A stretch of DNA of 9,423 nt, from contig JAFPMR010000031.1 of assembly GCA_017411235.1 (NCBI GenBank), positions 1-9,423 on the forward strand, read 5' to 3'. The notes beneath the pieces were generated by a model that was not told the origin of the DNA, did not search any database, and saw only the letters and a program-made list of their open reading frames with translations. This DNA comes from Bacilli bacterium. GTDB lineage: Bacteria > Bacillota_I > Bacilli_A > RF39 > UBA660. The translations under genes were made by a program, and so were the position numbers. Below, one piece after another: positions 1 to 5,460 of the stretch (position 1 is its first letter; each line of letters begins with the position of its first letter).

Positions 1-791
1 GTATGGATAATGTTGATAAGGTTGTTCATATTACGCAAGATCCAATTGGTAGAACACCAAGAAGTAATCCTGCTACATATGTAGGTGTATTTGATGATAT
101 CAGAGATGTATTTGCGGGTATGAAAGAAGCTAAGATAAGAGGTTATGGAAAGAACAGATTCTCTTTCAATGTTAAAGGTGGACGTTGTGAAGCTTGTTGG
201 GGAGATGGAGTTAAAAGAATAGAAATGAACTTCTTACCTGATGTTTATGTACCTTGTGAAGTATGTCATGGTACAAGATATAATAGAGAGACTTTAGATG
301 TTAAGTTTAAAGGTAAAGATATATCTGAAGTTTTACATCTTCGTGTTAACGAAGCATTAGAATTCTTTGATAATATTCCTAAAGTTAAAAATAAATTACA
401 AGTTATGTATGATGTTGGTTTATCTTATATTGAATTAGGTCAAAGTGCACCAACATTATCTGGTGGTGAAGCTGGTAGAGTTAAACTAGCTAAAGAGTTA
501 CAAAAGAAAGCTACTGGTAAATCAGTATTTATATTAGATGAACCAACTACTGGATTACATAGTGATGATATAAAGAAATTATTAGTTATCTTACAAAGAA
601 TTGTAGATAATGGAGATACTGTTATTGTTATTGAACATAATCTAGATGTTATTAAAGTAGCAGATTATATTATTGATTTAGGTCCTGAAGGTGGAGATGA
701 AGGTGGTACAGTAGTTGCTACTGGTACACCTGAACAAGTAGCTAAGAATAAAGAAAGTTATACTGGACAATGGTTAAAGAAGGTGTTGTAA
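1..791 (+). CDS. uvrA: UvrA, excinuclease ABC subunit A, C-terminal part
   Basis: DNA damage recognition ATPase of nucleotide excision repair, which loads UvrB onto lesions in the cytoplasm. Only the last 262 residues are in the window; the second Walker A lies upstream of base 1, so the gene is cut by the window edge and is not broken. Visible family features, in window residues, are [13 protein letters not shown] (14-26), the C-terminal zinc finger C62-x2-C65-x19-C85-x2-C88, the ABC signature LSGGEAGR (152-159), Walker B FILDE (176-180) followed by PTTGLH, and the H-loop histidine in IEHNLD (H212). The ending GTPEQVA...[11 protein letters not shown] is typical, so the C-terminus is complete. 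One oddity is that the usual LSGGEAQR reads LSGGEAGR. The TAA stop overlaps the ATG of the next gene by one base. Confidence 0.97.
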   Translation, partial: MDNVDKVVHITQDPIGRTPRSNPATYVGVFDDIRDVFAGMKEAKIRGYGKNRFSFNVKGGRCEACWGDGVKRIEMNFLPDVYVPCEVCHGTRYNRETLDVKFKGKDISEVLHLRVNEALEFFDNIPKVKNKLQVMYDVGLSYIELGQSAPTLSGGEAGRVKLAKELQKKATGKSVFILDEPTTGLHSDDIKKLLVILQRIVDNGDTVIVIEHNLDVIKVADYIIDLGPEGGDEGGTVVATGTPEQVAKNKESYTGQWLKKVL

Positions 792-1159
792 TGGCTGAGT
801 TAGATGTAAAAAAGCAAGTACGTAATAAACCATTAGTTAAAAGACTAGAATTAGAATATAAAGATATGAATTATATTATCATTAATCTAGCTGAACACGT
901 AATTGATGTTAATGGTGAATTATGGGAATATAAGATTGATTCTAAATTAGAAGATGAAATTCAAAATATGATTTGGGATTATGAAGACATTGATGAATAT
1001 GATTTCTGGCCAGATAAAACTAATGAACATGCACCAATGTCTCCAATGTGGAGAATAGCTTGGTATGATGAATACGATACATATTATCATAAGAGTGGTG
1101 CTACGAAGTATCCAGATAATTTTATGGAATTAGTTAAAATATTAAAAAATTTAAAGTAG
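791..1159 (+). CDS. Unrecognised small acidic, Trp-rich protein
   Basis: I do not recognise this 122-residue protein. It is soluble-looking, with no membrane segment, signal peptide or cysteine. It is acidic and rich in Trp, Tyr and Asp: six Trp, including those in GELWEYK, MIWDYED, DFWPDK and MWRIAWYDEY. It has a basic N-terminal stretch (KKQVRNKPLVKR) and a Lys/Leu-rich C-terminal helix. The start at 791 is preferred over the in-frame ATG at 770 because AAGGTG (780-785) sits 5 nt upstream of 791, and the TAATG overlap with the uvrA stop indicates translational coupling. It is probably co-transcribed with uvrA, but that is no proof of a repair role. The stop codon lies inside the terminator stem that closes the unit. 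Its reality is well supported by the start site, coding-like composition and spacing; its function is unknown. Confidence 0.85.
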   Translation: MAELDVKKQVRNKPLVKRLELEYKDMNYIIINLAEHVIDVNGELWEYKIDSKLEDEIQNMIWDYEDIDEYDFWPDKTNEHAPMSPMWRIAWYDEYDTYYHKSGATKYPDNFMELVKILKNLK

Positions 1160-1178
1160 TAGAAATACTACTTTTTTT
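1153..1178 (+). terminator. Intrinsic terminator after the uvrA-linked small gene
   Basis: A 9-bp perfect stem AAAGTAGTA / TACTACTTT closes a GAAA tetraloop (1162-1165) and is followed by a T tract to 1178. The TAG stop of the preceding gene (1157-1159) is part of the left arm. Confidence 0.9.
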
Positions 1179-1186
1179 GTTATAAT
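1178..1186 (+). promoter_or_regulatory. Extended -10 promoter of the first Cys-module operon
   Basis: TGTTATAAT is a perfect TATAAT (1181-1186) with the upstream TG of an extended -10. No good -35 is visible because the region upstream is the terminator hairpin. The TG begins on the last T of the terminator tract. The predicted start near 1193 would leave only about 10 nt before the ATG at 1203. Confidence 0.6.
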
Positions 1187-1202
1187 AAAATTGGTGATAG
1201 AT

Positions 1203-1670
1203 ATGGATAAAAGAAAAAGATTAGTTATGATAGTTGTATTTTTATTAATAGTTGCAGTAATAGCATTAATAGCAGTGTTAATTATTAATGGTAAAAACAA
1301 CAAATCAGTAGATGACGATGATGATACATCTACATCTTTAGTAAAAGCTAAAAAGAAATTGGAACTTTTGTGTTCAAATGTTAATTCAAAAGGCAAATAC
1401 GAAGATGAAGGTGTTATAGTTTGCGATGAATTCGTTTGCATGTACGAAGATAAAAACTACGTTTATACTGTTGATTGTTTAGATGATGATTTTGAAATAG
1501 AAAAAACTAAAAAGGTAAGTAATACAATTAGAGCTAATATTATATTAAGTAGCGCTTGTTCAAATCTTAATGTTAGAGGTTATTACGAAGACGAGAGTAC
1601 TACTTGTTCTGATTTTATTTGTGAAACTGAGATTGATGGTAAATCATATACTAAAGATTGTAGAGTTTAA
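1203..1670 (+). CDS. Membrane-anchored protein with two four-cysteine modules
   Basis: A 155-residue protein of unknown function. The N-terminus MDKRKR is followed by one strongly hydrophobic segment (about 7-29) with no signal peptidase or lipobox site, so it looks like an uncleaved N-in anchor with the rest outside. After an Asp run (37-41) come two copies of a Cys module: C57/C74/C79/C92 and C119/C135/C140/C153, both with C-x4-C and x12 to the last Cys. Each copy reads roughly C-S-N-[VL]-N-x-x-G-x-Y-E-D-E ... C-x-[DE]-F-x-C ... Y-x-x-D-C. In an exported domain the four Cys could form two disulfides (inference). In-frame TTG at 1191 and GTG at 1194 also exist; 1203 is preferred because GGTGAT (1193-1198) lies 4 nt upstream. 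The next gene starts 16 nt after the stop, so the two are probably co-transcribed. Confidence 0.85.
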   Translation: MDKRKRLVMIVVFLLIVAVIALIAVLIINGKNNKSVDDDDDTSTSLVKAKKKLELLCSNVNSKGKYEDEGVIVCDEFVCMYEDKNYVYTVDCLDDDFEIEKTKKVSNTIRANIILSSACSNLNVRGYYEDESTTCSDFICETEIDGKSYTKDCRV

Positions 1671-1686
1671 CTATAGGAGTTAGTGT

Positions 1687-2097
1687 ATGGAAAAGAATAA
1701 TTTATTAATAGTAGGTGTAGTATTAAGTGTCTTATTACCACCAGTAGGTTTAATAATATGCTTATTATGCTTGAATGATATTAAGAAGAACAATAAATCT
1801 GGTAAGAATTTAGCTGTTAATGGTATTATGGTTGCTATTCTGATGACAATAGTTTTAATAGCTGGATCTATTGGTTTAGTTGTTCATCATAATCATGTTG
1901 AAAAGGAACAAGAACAACGAGAAAAATATAGAAGAGAACTTAAAAAAGTTTGTGAACAACTTGATGATTATGAAGAATATGATTCTTACGATAAAGAGCA
2001 TCCACATAGAAAATTCATTCAATGTAGAATGGGAGATTGTTTTATGTACCAAGATGGCGAATTGTTAGAATCTATTGATTGTGATCTAGGTGTCTAG
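1687..2097 (+). CDS. Two-TM protein (DUF4190-like) with one four-cysteine module
   Basis: A 136-residue protein of unknown function. The first 66 residues form two membrane segments (about 5-28 and 46-66) joined by a Lys-rich loop (NDIKKNNKSGKN) followed by LAVNGIMVA. This layout, with LLPPVGLIICLLCL in the first segment, resembles the DUF4190 family; I recognise the pattern but could not search it. The positive loop predicts both termini outside. After the second segment comes a charged helix (VEKEQEQREKYRREL) and then one Cys module, C89/C113/C118/C132, with the C-x4-C spacing shared by its neighbours. AGGAG (1675-1679) lies 7 nt before the ATG. It is probably co-transcribed with the preceding gene. 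C25 and C28 are in the first membrane segment and do not fit a lipobox. Confidence 0.85.
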   Translation: MEKNNLLIVGVVLSVLLPPVGLIICLLCLNDIKKNNKSGKNLAVNGIMVAILMTIVLIAGSIGLVVHHNHVEKEQEQREKYRRELKKVCEQLDDYEEYDSYDKEHPHRKFIQCRMGDCFMYQDGELLESIDCDLGV

Positions 2098-2107
2098 TAA
2101 TGTCTAG

Positions 2108-2136
2108 GAGTAACTAGTGTTTAGTTGCTCTTTTTT
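2108..2136 (+). terminator. Intrinsic terminator of the two-gene Cys-module operon
   Basis: The stem GAGTAACTA (2108-2116) pairs with TAGTTGCTC (2122-2130) with one G-U pair and a 5-nt loop, followed by TTTTTT (2131-2136). Confidence 0.88.
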
Positions 2137-2144
2137 ATTTGGTT

Positions 2145-2153
2145 TGTTATATT
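2145..2153 (+). promoter_or_regulatory. Extended -10 promoter of the Asn/Gln/Tyr-rich Cys-module gene
   Basis: TGTTATATT (TG-n-TATATT) lies 9 nt past the terminator T run, with no convincing -35. Expected transcription start is about 2160, and the gene starts at 2179. Confidence 0.5.
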
Positions 2154-2178
2154 TATGTTAGAGAATAGGGTGTTGTGT

Positions 2179-3033
2179 ATGGATAATCAATATAATAATG
2201 GTTTTGGTTTTAATAATCAGAATGATTATGATCAAAATAATCAATACAATCAATATAATCAGTATAATCAATATAATCAGCCGATGAATTATAATCAAAT
2301 GCCACAACAACAAATGTATAATCAATATCCTAATCAATATGATCCAAATGGGGGAATGTATGTTCAACCAACTGTTCATAAGAGCAATAGAGGTGGAGGA
2401 ATATTTAGTTTTATTATAGCTTTATTACTAGTAGCTGGATTAGTAGTATTTTTACTAGATTATACTGGTAAGATTGATGTTAAAGCTTTATATAACAAAA
2501 TAACTCATAAGGAATCTAAAAAAGAAGAAACTTCAGGTAAGGATGAAGCAGAAGCTAAAACAGAAGAAGAAAAGAAACCTGAAACTAGTACTGAAGAAGA
2601 AGAGTTAGATAAGATGTGTTCTGAGTTAGATGATGAAGGCTTCTATAATAGAGAATTTGCAGATCAATTAGGTCAAAAGATATCTGAACTTCCTGATACA
2701 GCAGGTATTAATGAACTATGGGCATTAGTTGAAGGTAGTAAGTATTGTAGTAAACAAGAATGTCATATATATGAAACTGGAAGTGAACATGTAGTTCATG
2801 ATTATGTGTGTATCGAAAAAAAATATAATAAAACTACATTAGATGAAAAAATGAATAAAGCAACTGCAGAGTCACTTTTAGATGCTGCATGTCATACTTT
2901 AGATGAATCAGGTAATCCAATTGATAGTCCAAGTAGTCCTGTTGGTCAAATTGAAGGATTAACTTGTTCTGATTTTGTATGTAAGATTACGTATAAGGGA
3001 AAAGAATATTCGATGAATTGTAAAGAAGAGTAG
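2179..3033 (+). CDS. Membrane protein: Asn/Gln/Tyr-rich N-terminus, one TM, two four-cysteine modules
   Basis: A 284-residue protein of unknown function. Residues 1-66 are low complexity and rich in Asn, Gln and Tyr, with a run of QYN triplets (about 22-34) and later MYNQYPNQY. One membrane segment (about 75-93) is followed by TGKIDV. Next comes a Lys/Glu linker (about 111-143), then two Cys modules: C147/C190/C195/C211, with a 42-residue first gap, and C238/C263/C268/C281. Both keep C-x4-C. Homology to the first gene of the cluster predicts the N-terminus inside and the modules outside, but charges flank both sides of the membrane segment, so topology is uncertain. The start at 2179 has AGGGTG (2167-2172) 6 nt upstream; earlier in-frame starts at 2125 and 2155 lie in or beside the promoter and terminator. 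The TAG stop is inside its terminator stem. Confidence 0.87.
   Translation: MDNQYNNGFGFNNQNDYDQNNQYNQYNQYNQYNQPMNYNQMPQQQMYNQYPNQYDPNGGMYVQPTVHKSNRGGGIFSFIIALLLVAGLVVFLLDYTGKIDVKALYNKITHKESKKEETSGKDEAEAKTEEEKKPETSTEEEELDKMCSELDDEGFYNREFADQLGQKISELPDTAGINELWALVEGSKYCSKQECHIYETGSEHVVHDYVCIEKKYNKTTLDEKMNKATAESLLDAACHTLDESGNPIDSPSSPVGQIEGLTCSDFVCKITYKGKEYSMNCKEE
2239..2280 (+). repeat. 9-bp coding tandem repeat (QYN-type)
   Basis: About 4.7 copies of a 9-bp unit, AATCAATAT with AATCAATAC and AATCAGTAT variants, encode the repeated Asn-Gln-Tyr triplets in the N-terminal region of the 2179-3033 gene. The in-frame unit length lets copy number vary without a frameshift. Confidence 0.9.
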
Positions 3034-3052
3034 TATTTACTACTTTTTTTTT
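3029..3052 (+). terminator. Intrinsic terminator after the 2179-3033 gene
   Basis: AGTAGT (3029-3034) pairs with ACTACT (3039-3044) around an ATTT loop and runs into nine T (3044-3052). The TAG stop codon is inside the left arm. The stem core matches that of the terminator at 1153-1178. Confidence 0.87.
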
Positions 3053-3060
3053 GGTATAAT
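3052..3060 (+). promoter_or_regulatory. Extended -10 promoter of the Met/Gln/Asn-rich Cys-module gene
   Basis: TGGTATAAT is a perfect TATAAT with extended TG. The T of the TG is the last T of the preceding terminator tract. The start near 3067 gives a leader of about 23 nt containing AGGAGGTG (3077-3084). Confidence 0.65.
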
Positions 3061-3089
3061 AGTATGAGAATAAGATAGGAGGTGTTGCC

Positions 3090-4094
3090 ATGGGAGCTTA
3101 TATACCAGGAATGGAAGAACATAATGCTGTTAATAATGATGATGGCTTTACTACTGGTTTTATTGGTAATAAGAGTCATTCTACTCGCCCAGTTGCACCT
3201 CAAAGCTTTTTAACTAATACACAACAAATACCAATTCAGAATACACAGCAAATGCCAATGATGAATAATCAACAGATGCCAATGCAAAATACACAGGCAA
3301 CACCTGTACAGAATACACAGCAAATGACAATGATGAACAATCAAACTCCGATGATGAATACACAACAAATGCCAATGATGAACAATCAAACTCCGATGAT
3401 GAATACACAACAAATGCCAATGATGAATAATCAACAGGCTCCGATGATGAATAATACTATGCCTAAGAAAATGCCAAAACCACCTAAAAGTATTAAAAAT
3501 AATAGTATTCAACAGATGACAGGAGCAATGACAACTGAAGAGAAAACAAGTATTGCAAGTAAAGTTATTTATGCAATATCTATTTTGATTATGGTTTCTT
3601 TAATTGTGTTTATTGCATTGTATTTATCTGGAAAGATTAATTTAAATAAAAAAGTAGAAGAACCACAAGGAGACCCTGAACCAGTTGTTGATTTAGAAAA
3701 AGAAAAGATTGAAAAGATATTAGTTAAACTTAATTCTGCTTGTAATAATCTAGATGATGATGGTAATTATGGACAACCTACTGTTCAAGGTGAAGAAGAA
3801 TGTAGTGATTTAACTTGTTTTATAAATGAAAATGTTATGTGCCAAGGTAAGCTATGTATGATAGCTGTTGAAGATAAGGTATATACAAGAGATTGTTCAT
3901 CCGGAAGTAATAAGGTTGCAAATAAGGATGCTTTCCAAGCTAGTGTTAATTTAGGAGACTTATGTAATACTGTTATGAATAATCCTGATTTAAATGGTTC
4001 TATTCAAGCAAGTTATGGTACATGTGTATACTTTGAATGTGTTACTGAAGTAGGCGGCGAACTATTTGAAAGAAGTTGTAGAGAAAACAGTTAA
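3090..4094 (+). CDS. Membrane protein: Met/Gln/Asn repeat N-terminus, one TM, two four-cysteine modules
   Basis: A 334-residue protein of unknown function, and the largest of the cluster. Residues about 42-125 are built from Met, Gln, Asn, Pro and Thr only slightly interrupted, as variants of NTQQMPMMNNQ, including a perfectly duplicated 15-residue unit. A Lys/Pro-rich stretch (126-137) precedes one membrane segment (about 157-180), which ends in SGKINL, much like TGKIDV in the upstream paralogue. Outside it are two Cys modules. The first (C218/C238/C243 ... C269) has an extra C251-x4-C256 pair, as if the C-x4-C element were doubled. The second is C292/C312/C317/C330. Lysines before the membrane segment favour an intracellular N-terminus. 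The start is set by AGGAGGTG ending 5 nt upstream. The stop lies in the loop of the terminator. Confidence 0.88.
   Translation: MGAYIPGMEEHNAVNNDDGFTTGFIGNKSHSTRPVAPQSFLTNTQQIPIQNTQQMPMMNNQQMPMQNTQATPVQNTQQMTMMNNQTPMMNTQQMPMMNNQTPMMNTQQMPMMNNQQAPMMNNTMPKKMPKPPKSIKNNSIQQMTGAMTTEEKTSIASKVIYAISILIMVSLIVFIALYLSGKINLNKKVEEPQGDPEPVVDLEKEKIEKILVKLNSACNNLDDDGNYGQPTVQGEEECSDLTCFINENVMCQGKLCMIAVEDKVYTRDCSSGSNKVANKDAFQASVNLGDLCNTVMNNPDLNGSIQASYGTCVYFECVTEVGGELFERSCRENS
3330..3419 (+). repeat. Perfect 45-bp tandem duplication inside coding sequence
   Basis: Two identical 45-bp units (3330-3374 and 3375-3419) each encode MMNNQTPMMNTQQMP in the N-terminal region of the 3090-4094 gene. Diverged partial copies lie on both sides (about 3230-3329 and 3420-3455). 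The lack of any synonymous difference points to a recent in-frame duplication or gene conversion. Confidence 0.95.
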
Positions 4095-4106
4095 TTCTGT
4101 TTTTTT
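4084..4106 (+). terminator. Intrinsic terminator before lgt
   Basis: AAAACAG (4084-4090) pairs with CTGTTTT (4097-4103) around a 6-nt TTAATT loop that carries the TAA stop, followed by T to 4106. Confidence 0.85.
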
Positions 4107-4107
4107 C

Positions 4108-4136
4108 TTGCAATATAGAGAATAAAAAAATATAAT
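4108..4136 (+). promoter_or_regulatory. Sigma-A type promoter of lgt
   Basis: -35 TTGCAA (4108-4113), 17-nt spacer, perfect -10 TATAAT (4131-4136). It starts two bases after the preceding T tract. Expected start is about 4143, giving a short leader with AAGGAGGT (4148-4155) 5 nt before the ATG. Confidence 0.75.
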
Positions 4137-4160
4137 AACTTTTATTGAAGGAGGTATCAT

Positions 4161-5048
4161 ATGAATCCGGAGATATTTCATATTGGTGCTTTAAGTATTA
4201 GATGGTACTCAGTATTAATTCTTACTGGTGTATTAATTGCCATCTTTTTAGCTAATAAAGAGAGTAAGAAGTTTAAGTTACCAGAAGATTTCATTTTTAA
4301 TTTAGCTTTTTATGTTGTTATTTTTGGAATTATTGGTGCTAGAATATATTATGTTTTATTTAATTTAACTGGACCTGATGGATATTTGAAAAACCCAATA
4401 GAGATGTTAATGATATGGCATGGAGGTCTAGCAATACATGGTTCTATCATTGGTGGCTTTGTTGCACTTTGTATATATTGTAAAAAGAATAAAGTTAGTA
4501 TTTTAAGAACTACTGATTTTATTGCACCAGGTTTATTAATTGCTCAATCAATTGGAAGATGGGGTAACTTCTTTAATAGTGAAGCCTTTGGACCAAGTAC
4601 TACATTAGCAAATTTACAAAGTCTTCATATACCAACGTTTATTATTAATGGAATGAAAATAAATGGAGTATATTATCATCCTACATTCTTTTATGAATCT
4701 ATTTGGTGTTTAATTGGTTTTATACTTATTCTATTGATTAGAAGATTCTATAAATATTTAAAGAGAGGTCAACTAACTTGCTTTTACTTGATGTGGTACA
4801 GTGTTGGTAGATTATTTATTGAATACTTAAGAACTGATTCATTGATGTTAGGTAAGTTTAAAGTTGCACAATTAATGTCAATTTCTATGTTCTTATTTGG
4901 TTTAGGTTATTTTATATATTTATGTTTTAATAAATTAAGTAAAGGTCAATATTATAATAAAAAAATGATGGTTTCTTATGAAGAACCAAAAAAAGAAGAA
5001 GAAAAAGAAAAAACAACTAAGAAAGATGTCAAAAAGAAAAGCAAATAG
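4161..5048 (+). CDS. lgt: Prolipoprotein diacylglyceryl transferase
   Basis: Integral membrane enzyme that moves a diacylglyceryl group from phosphatidylglycerol to the lipobox cysteine of prolipoproteins, the first step of lipoprotein maturation. The 295 residues show the family motifs in order: N-terminal IRWYSV (13-18), HGGLAIHGSIIGG (87-99, with H93), the signature GRWGNFFNSEAFG (132-144, with R133, N136 and E141), HPTFFYES (173-180) and GRLFIEYLR (216-224, with R217 and R224). These match the essential His and Arg positions known for the family. About seven hydrophobic segments are visible. The last 25 or so residues are an added Lys/Glu-rich cytoplasmic-type tail. It is a monocistronic-looking unit between its own promoter and a terminator-like hairpin. 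In many Bacillota lgt lies next to hprK and uvrA; hprK is absent here. Confidence 0.97.
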   Translation: MNPEIFHIGALSIRWYSVLILTGVLIAIFLANKESKKFKLPEDFIFNLAFYVVIFGIIGARIYYVLFNLTGPDGYLKNPIEMLMIWHGGLAIHGSIIGGFVALCIYCKKNKVSILRTTDFIAPGLLIAQSIGRWGNFFNSEAFGPSTTLANLQSLHIPTFIINGMKINGVYYHPTFFYESIWCLIGFILILLIRRFYKYLKRGQLTCFYLMWYSVGRLFIEYLRTDSLMLGKFKVAQLMSISMFLFGLGYFIYLCFNKLSKGQYYNKKMMVSYEEPKKEEEKEKTTKKDVKKKSK

Positions 5049-5066
5049 AATTTTGCATTTCTTTTT
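5031..5066 (+). terminator. Probable terminator after lgt
   Basis: The end of lgt folds as GCAAA (5041-5045) with TTTGC (5052-5056) around a 6-nt loop. After one A-A mismatch, AAAAAGAAA (5031-5039) pairs with TTTCTTTTT (5058-5066). The lgt stop lies in the loop. The T-rich side is part of the stem, so it is less classical than the other terminators here. Confidence 0.55.
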
Positions 5067-5071
5067 ATTTG

Positions 5072-5080
5072 TGGTAAATT
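5072..5080 (+). promoter_or_regulatory. Possible weak extended -10 promoter of mrnC
   Basis: TGGTAAATT (TG-n-TAAATT, 4 of 6 to TATAAT) sits just past the lgt terminator, as at the other junctions. No -35 is evident. The support is mostly position. Confidence 0.35.
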
Positions 5081-5096
5081 ATTGGTGGTGAATAAT

Positions 5097-5459
5097 ATGG
5101 TTGATAGTCCTTTAGTTATGGCCTATATGGGTGATACAATTTATGAGCAATATGTTAGGGAACATTTAATTAGACAAGGTATTTCTAAGATAGGTGAATT
5201 GCAGCAACATAGTTTGGATTATGTTAGTGCAAGAAGTCAAAGAAGACACTTAGAAAGATTAATGGATGCTAACTTCTTAACAGAAGAGGAAATAGAAATT
5301 GTTAAGTGGGGTAGAAATGCTAAGGGTGCTAAAACTAAAAGAGCAGATATTGTAACTTATAGATTAGCTACTGGTTTAGAAGCTTTAATAGGTAAATTGT
5401 ATTTTGCTAATAAGAGAGATCGTATTGATGAAATAATGAAGTTTATTATAGGAGAGTAA
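5097..5459 (+). CDS. mrnC: Mini-ribonuclease III
   Basis: Endoribonuclease made of an RNase III catalytic domain without the dsRNA-binding domain; in Bacillota it matures 23S rRNA precursor ends. The 120 residues give the whole family length. Visible motifs are SPLVMAYMGDTIYEQYVREHL (4-24, with the catalytic-site Asp D13), YVSARSQ (42-48), LTEEEIEIVKWGRNAK (61-76) and YRLATGLEALIGKLYF (88-103, with acidic E95). The start at 5097 has GGTGGTG (5084-5090) 6 nt upstream; the in-frame TTG at 5082 would add five residues ahead of the conserved start and destroy that spacing. The stop is one base before rlmB, so the two are translated from one mRNA. In B. subtilis the homologue also lies directly before rlmB. 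Confidence 0.95.
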   Translation: MVDSPLVMAYMGDTIYEQYVREHLIRQGISKIGELQQHSLDYVSARSQRRHLERLMDANFLTEEEIEIVKWGRNAKGAKTKRADIVTYRLATGLEALIGKLYFANKRDRIDEIMKFIIGE

Positions 5460-5460
5460 T

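Noticed and set aside
1880..2068. A 62-codon plus-strand frame inside the DUF4190-like gene
   Set aside because: It is out of frame within a gene with a clear start and shared Cys module, and no ribosome binding site precedes it.
3230..3455. CRISPR-like or intergenic direct repeats
   Set aside because: The repeats are contiguous, without spacers, and in frame within a coding region.
3210..3512. Minus-strand open frames over the repeat regions (also 2158-2379, 1151-1441, 6795-7061, 8448-8648)
   Set aside because: They are antisense to well-supported genes, arise from the low-complexity codons, have no ribosome binding sites, and their His/Ile/Ser-rich products are typical of shadow frames.
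1687..4094. The Cys-module proteins as lipoproteins processed by the adjacent Lgt
   Set aside because: None has a lipobox. In the 1687-2097 protein, C25 and C28 lie in a membrane segment but are preceded by Ile and Leu, not Gly, Ala or Ser, and the other three have no Cys near the N-terminus.
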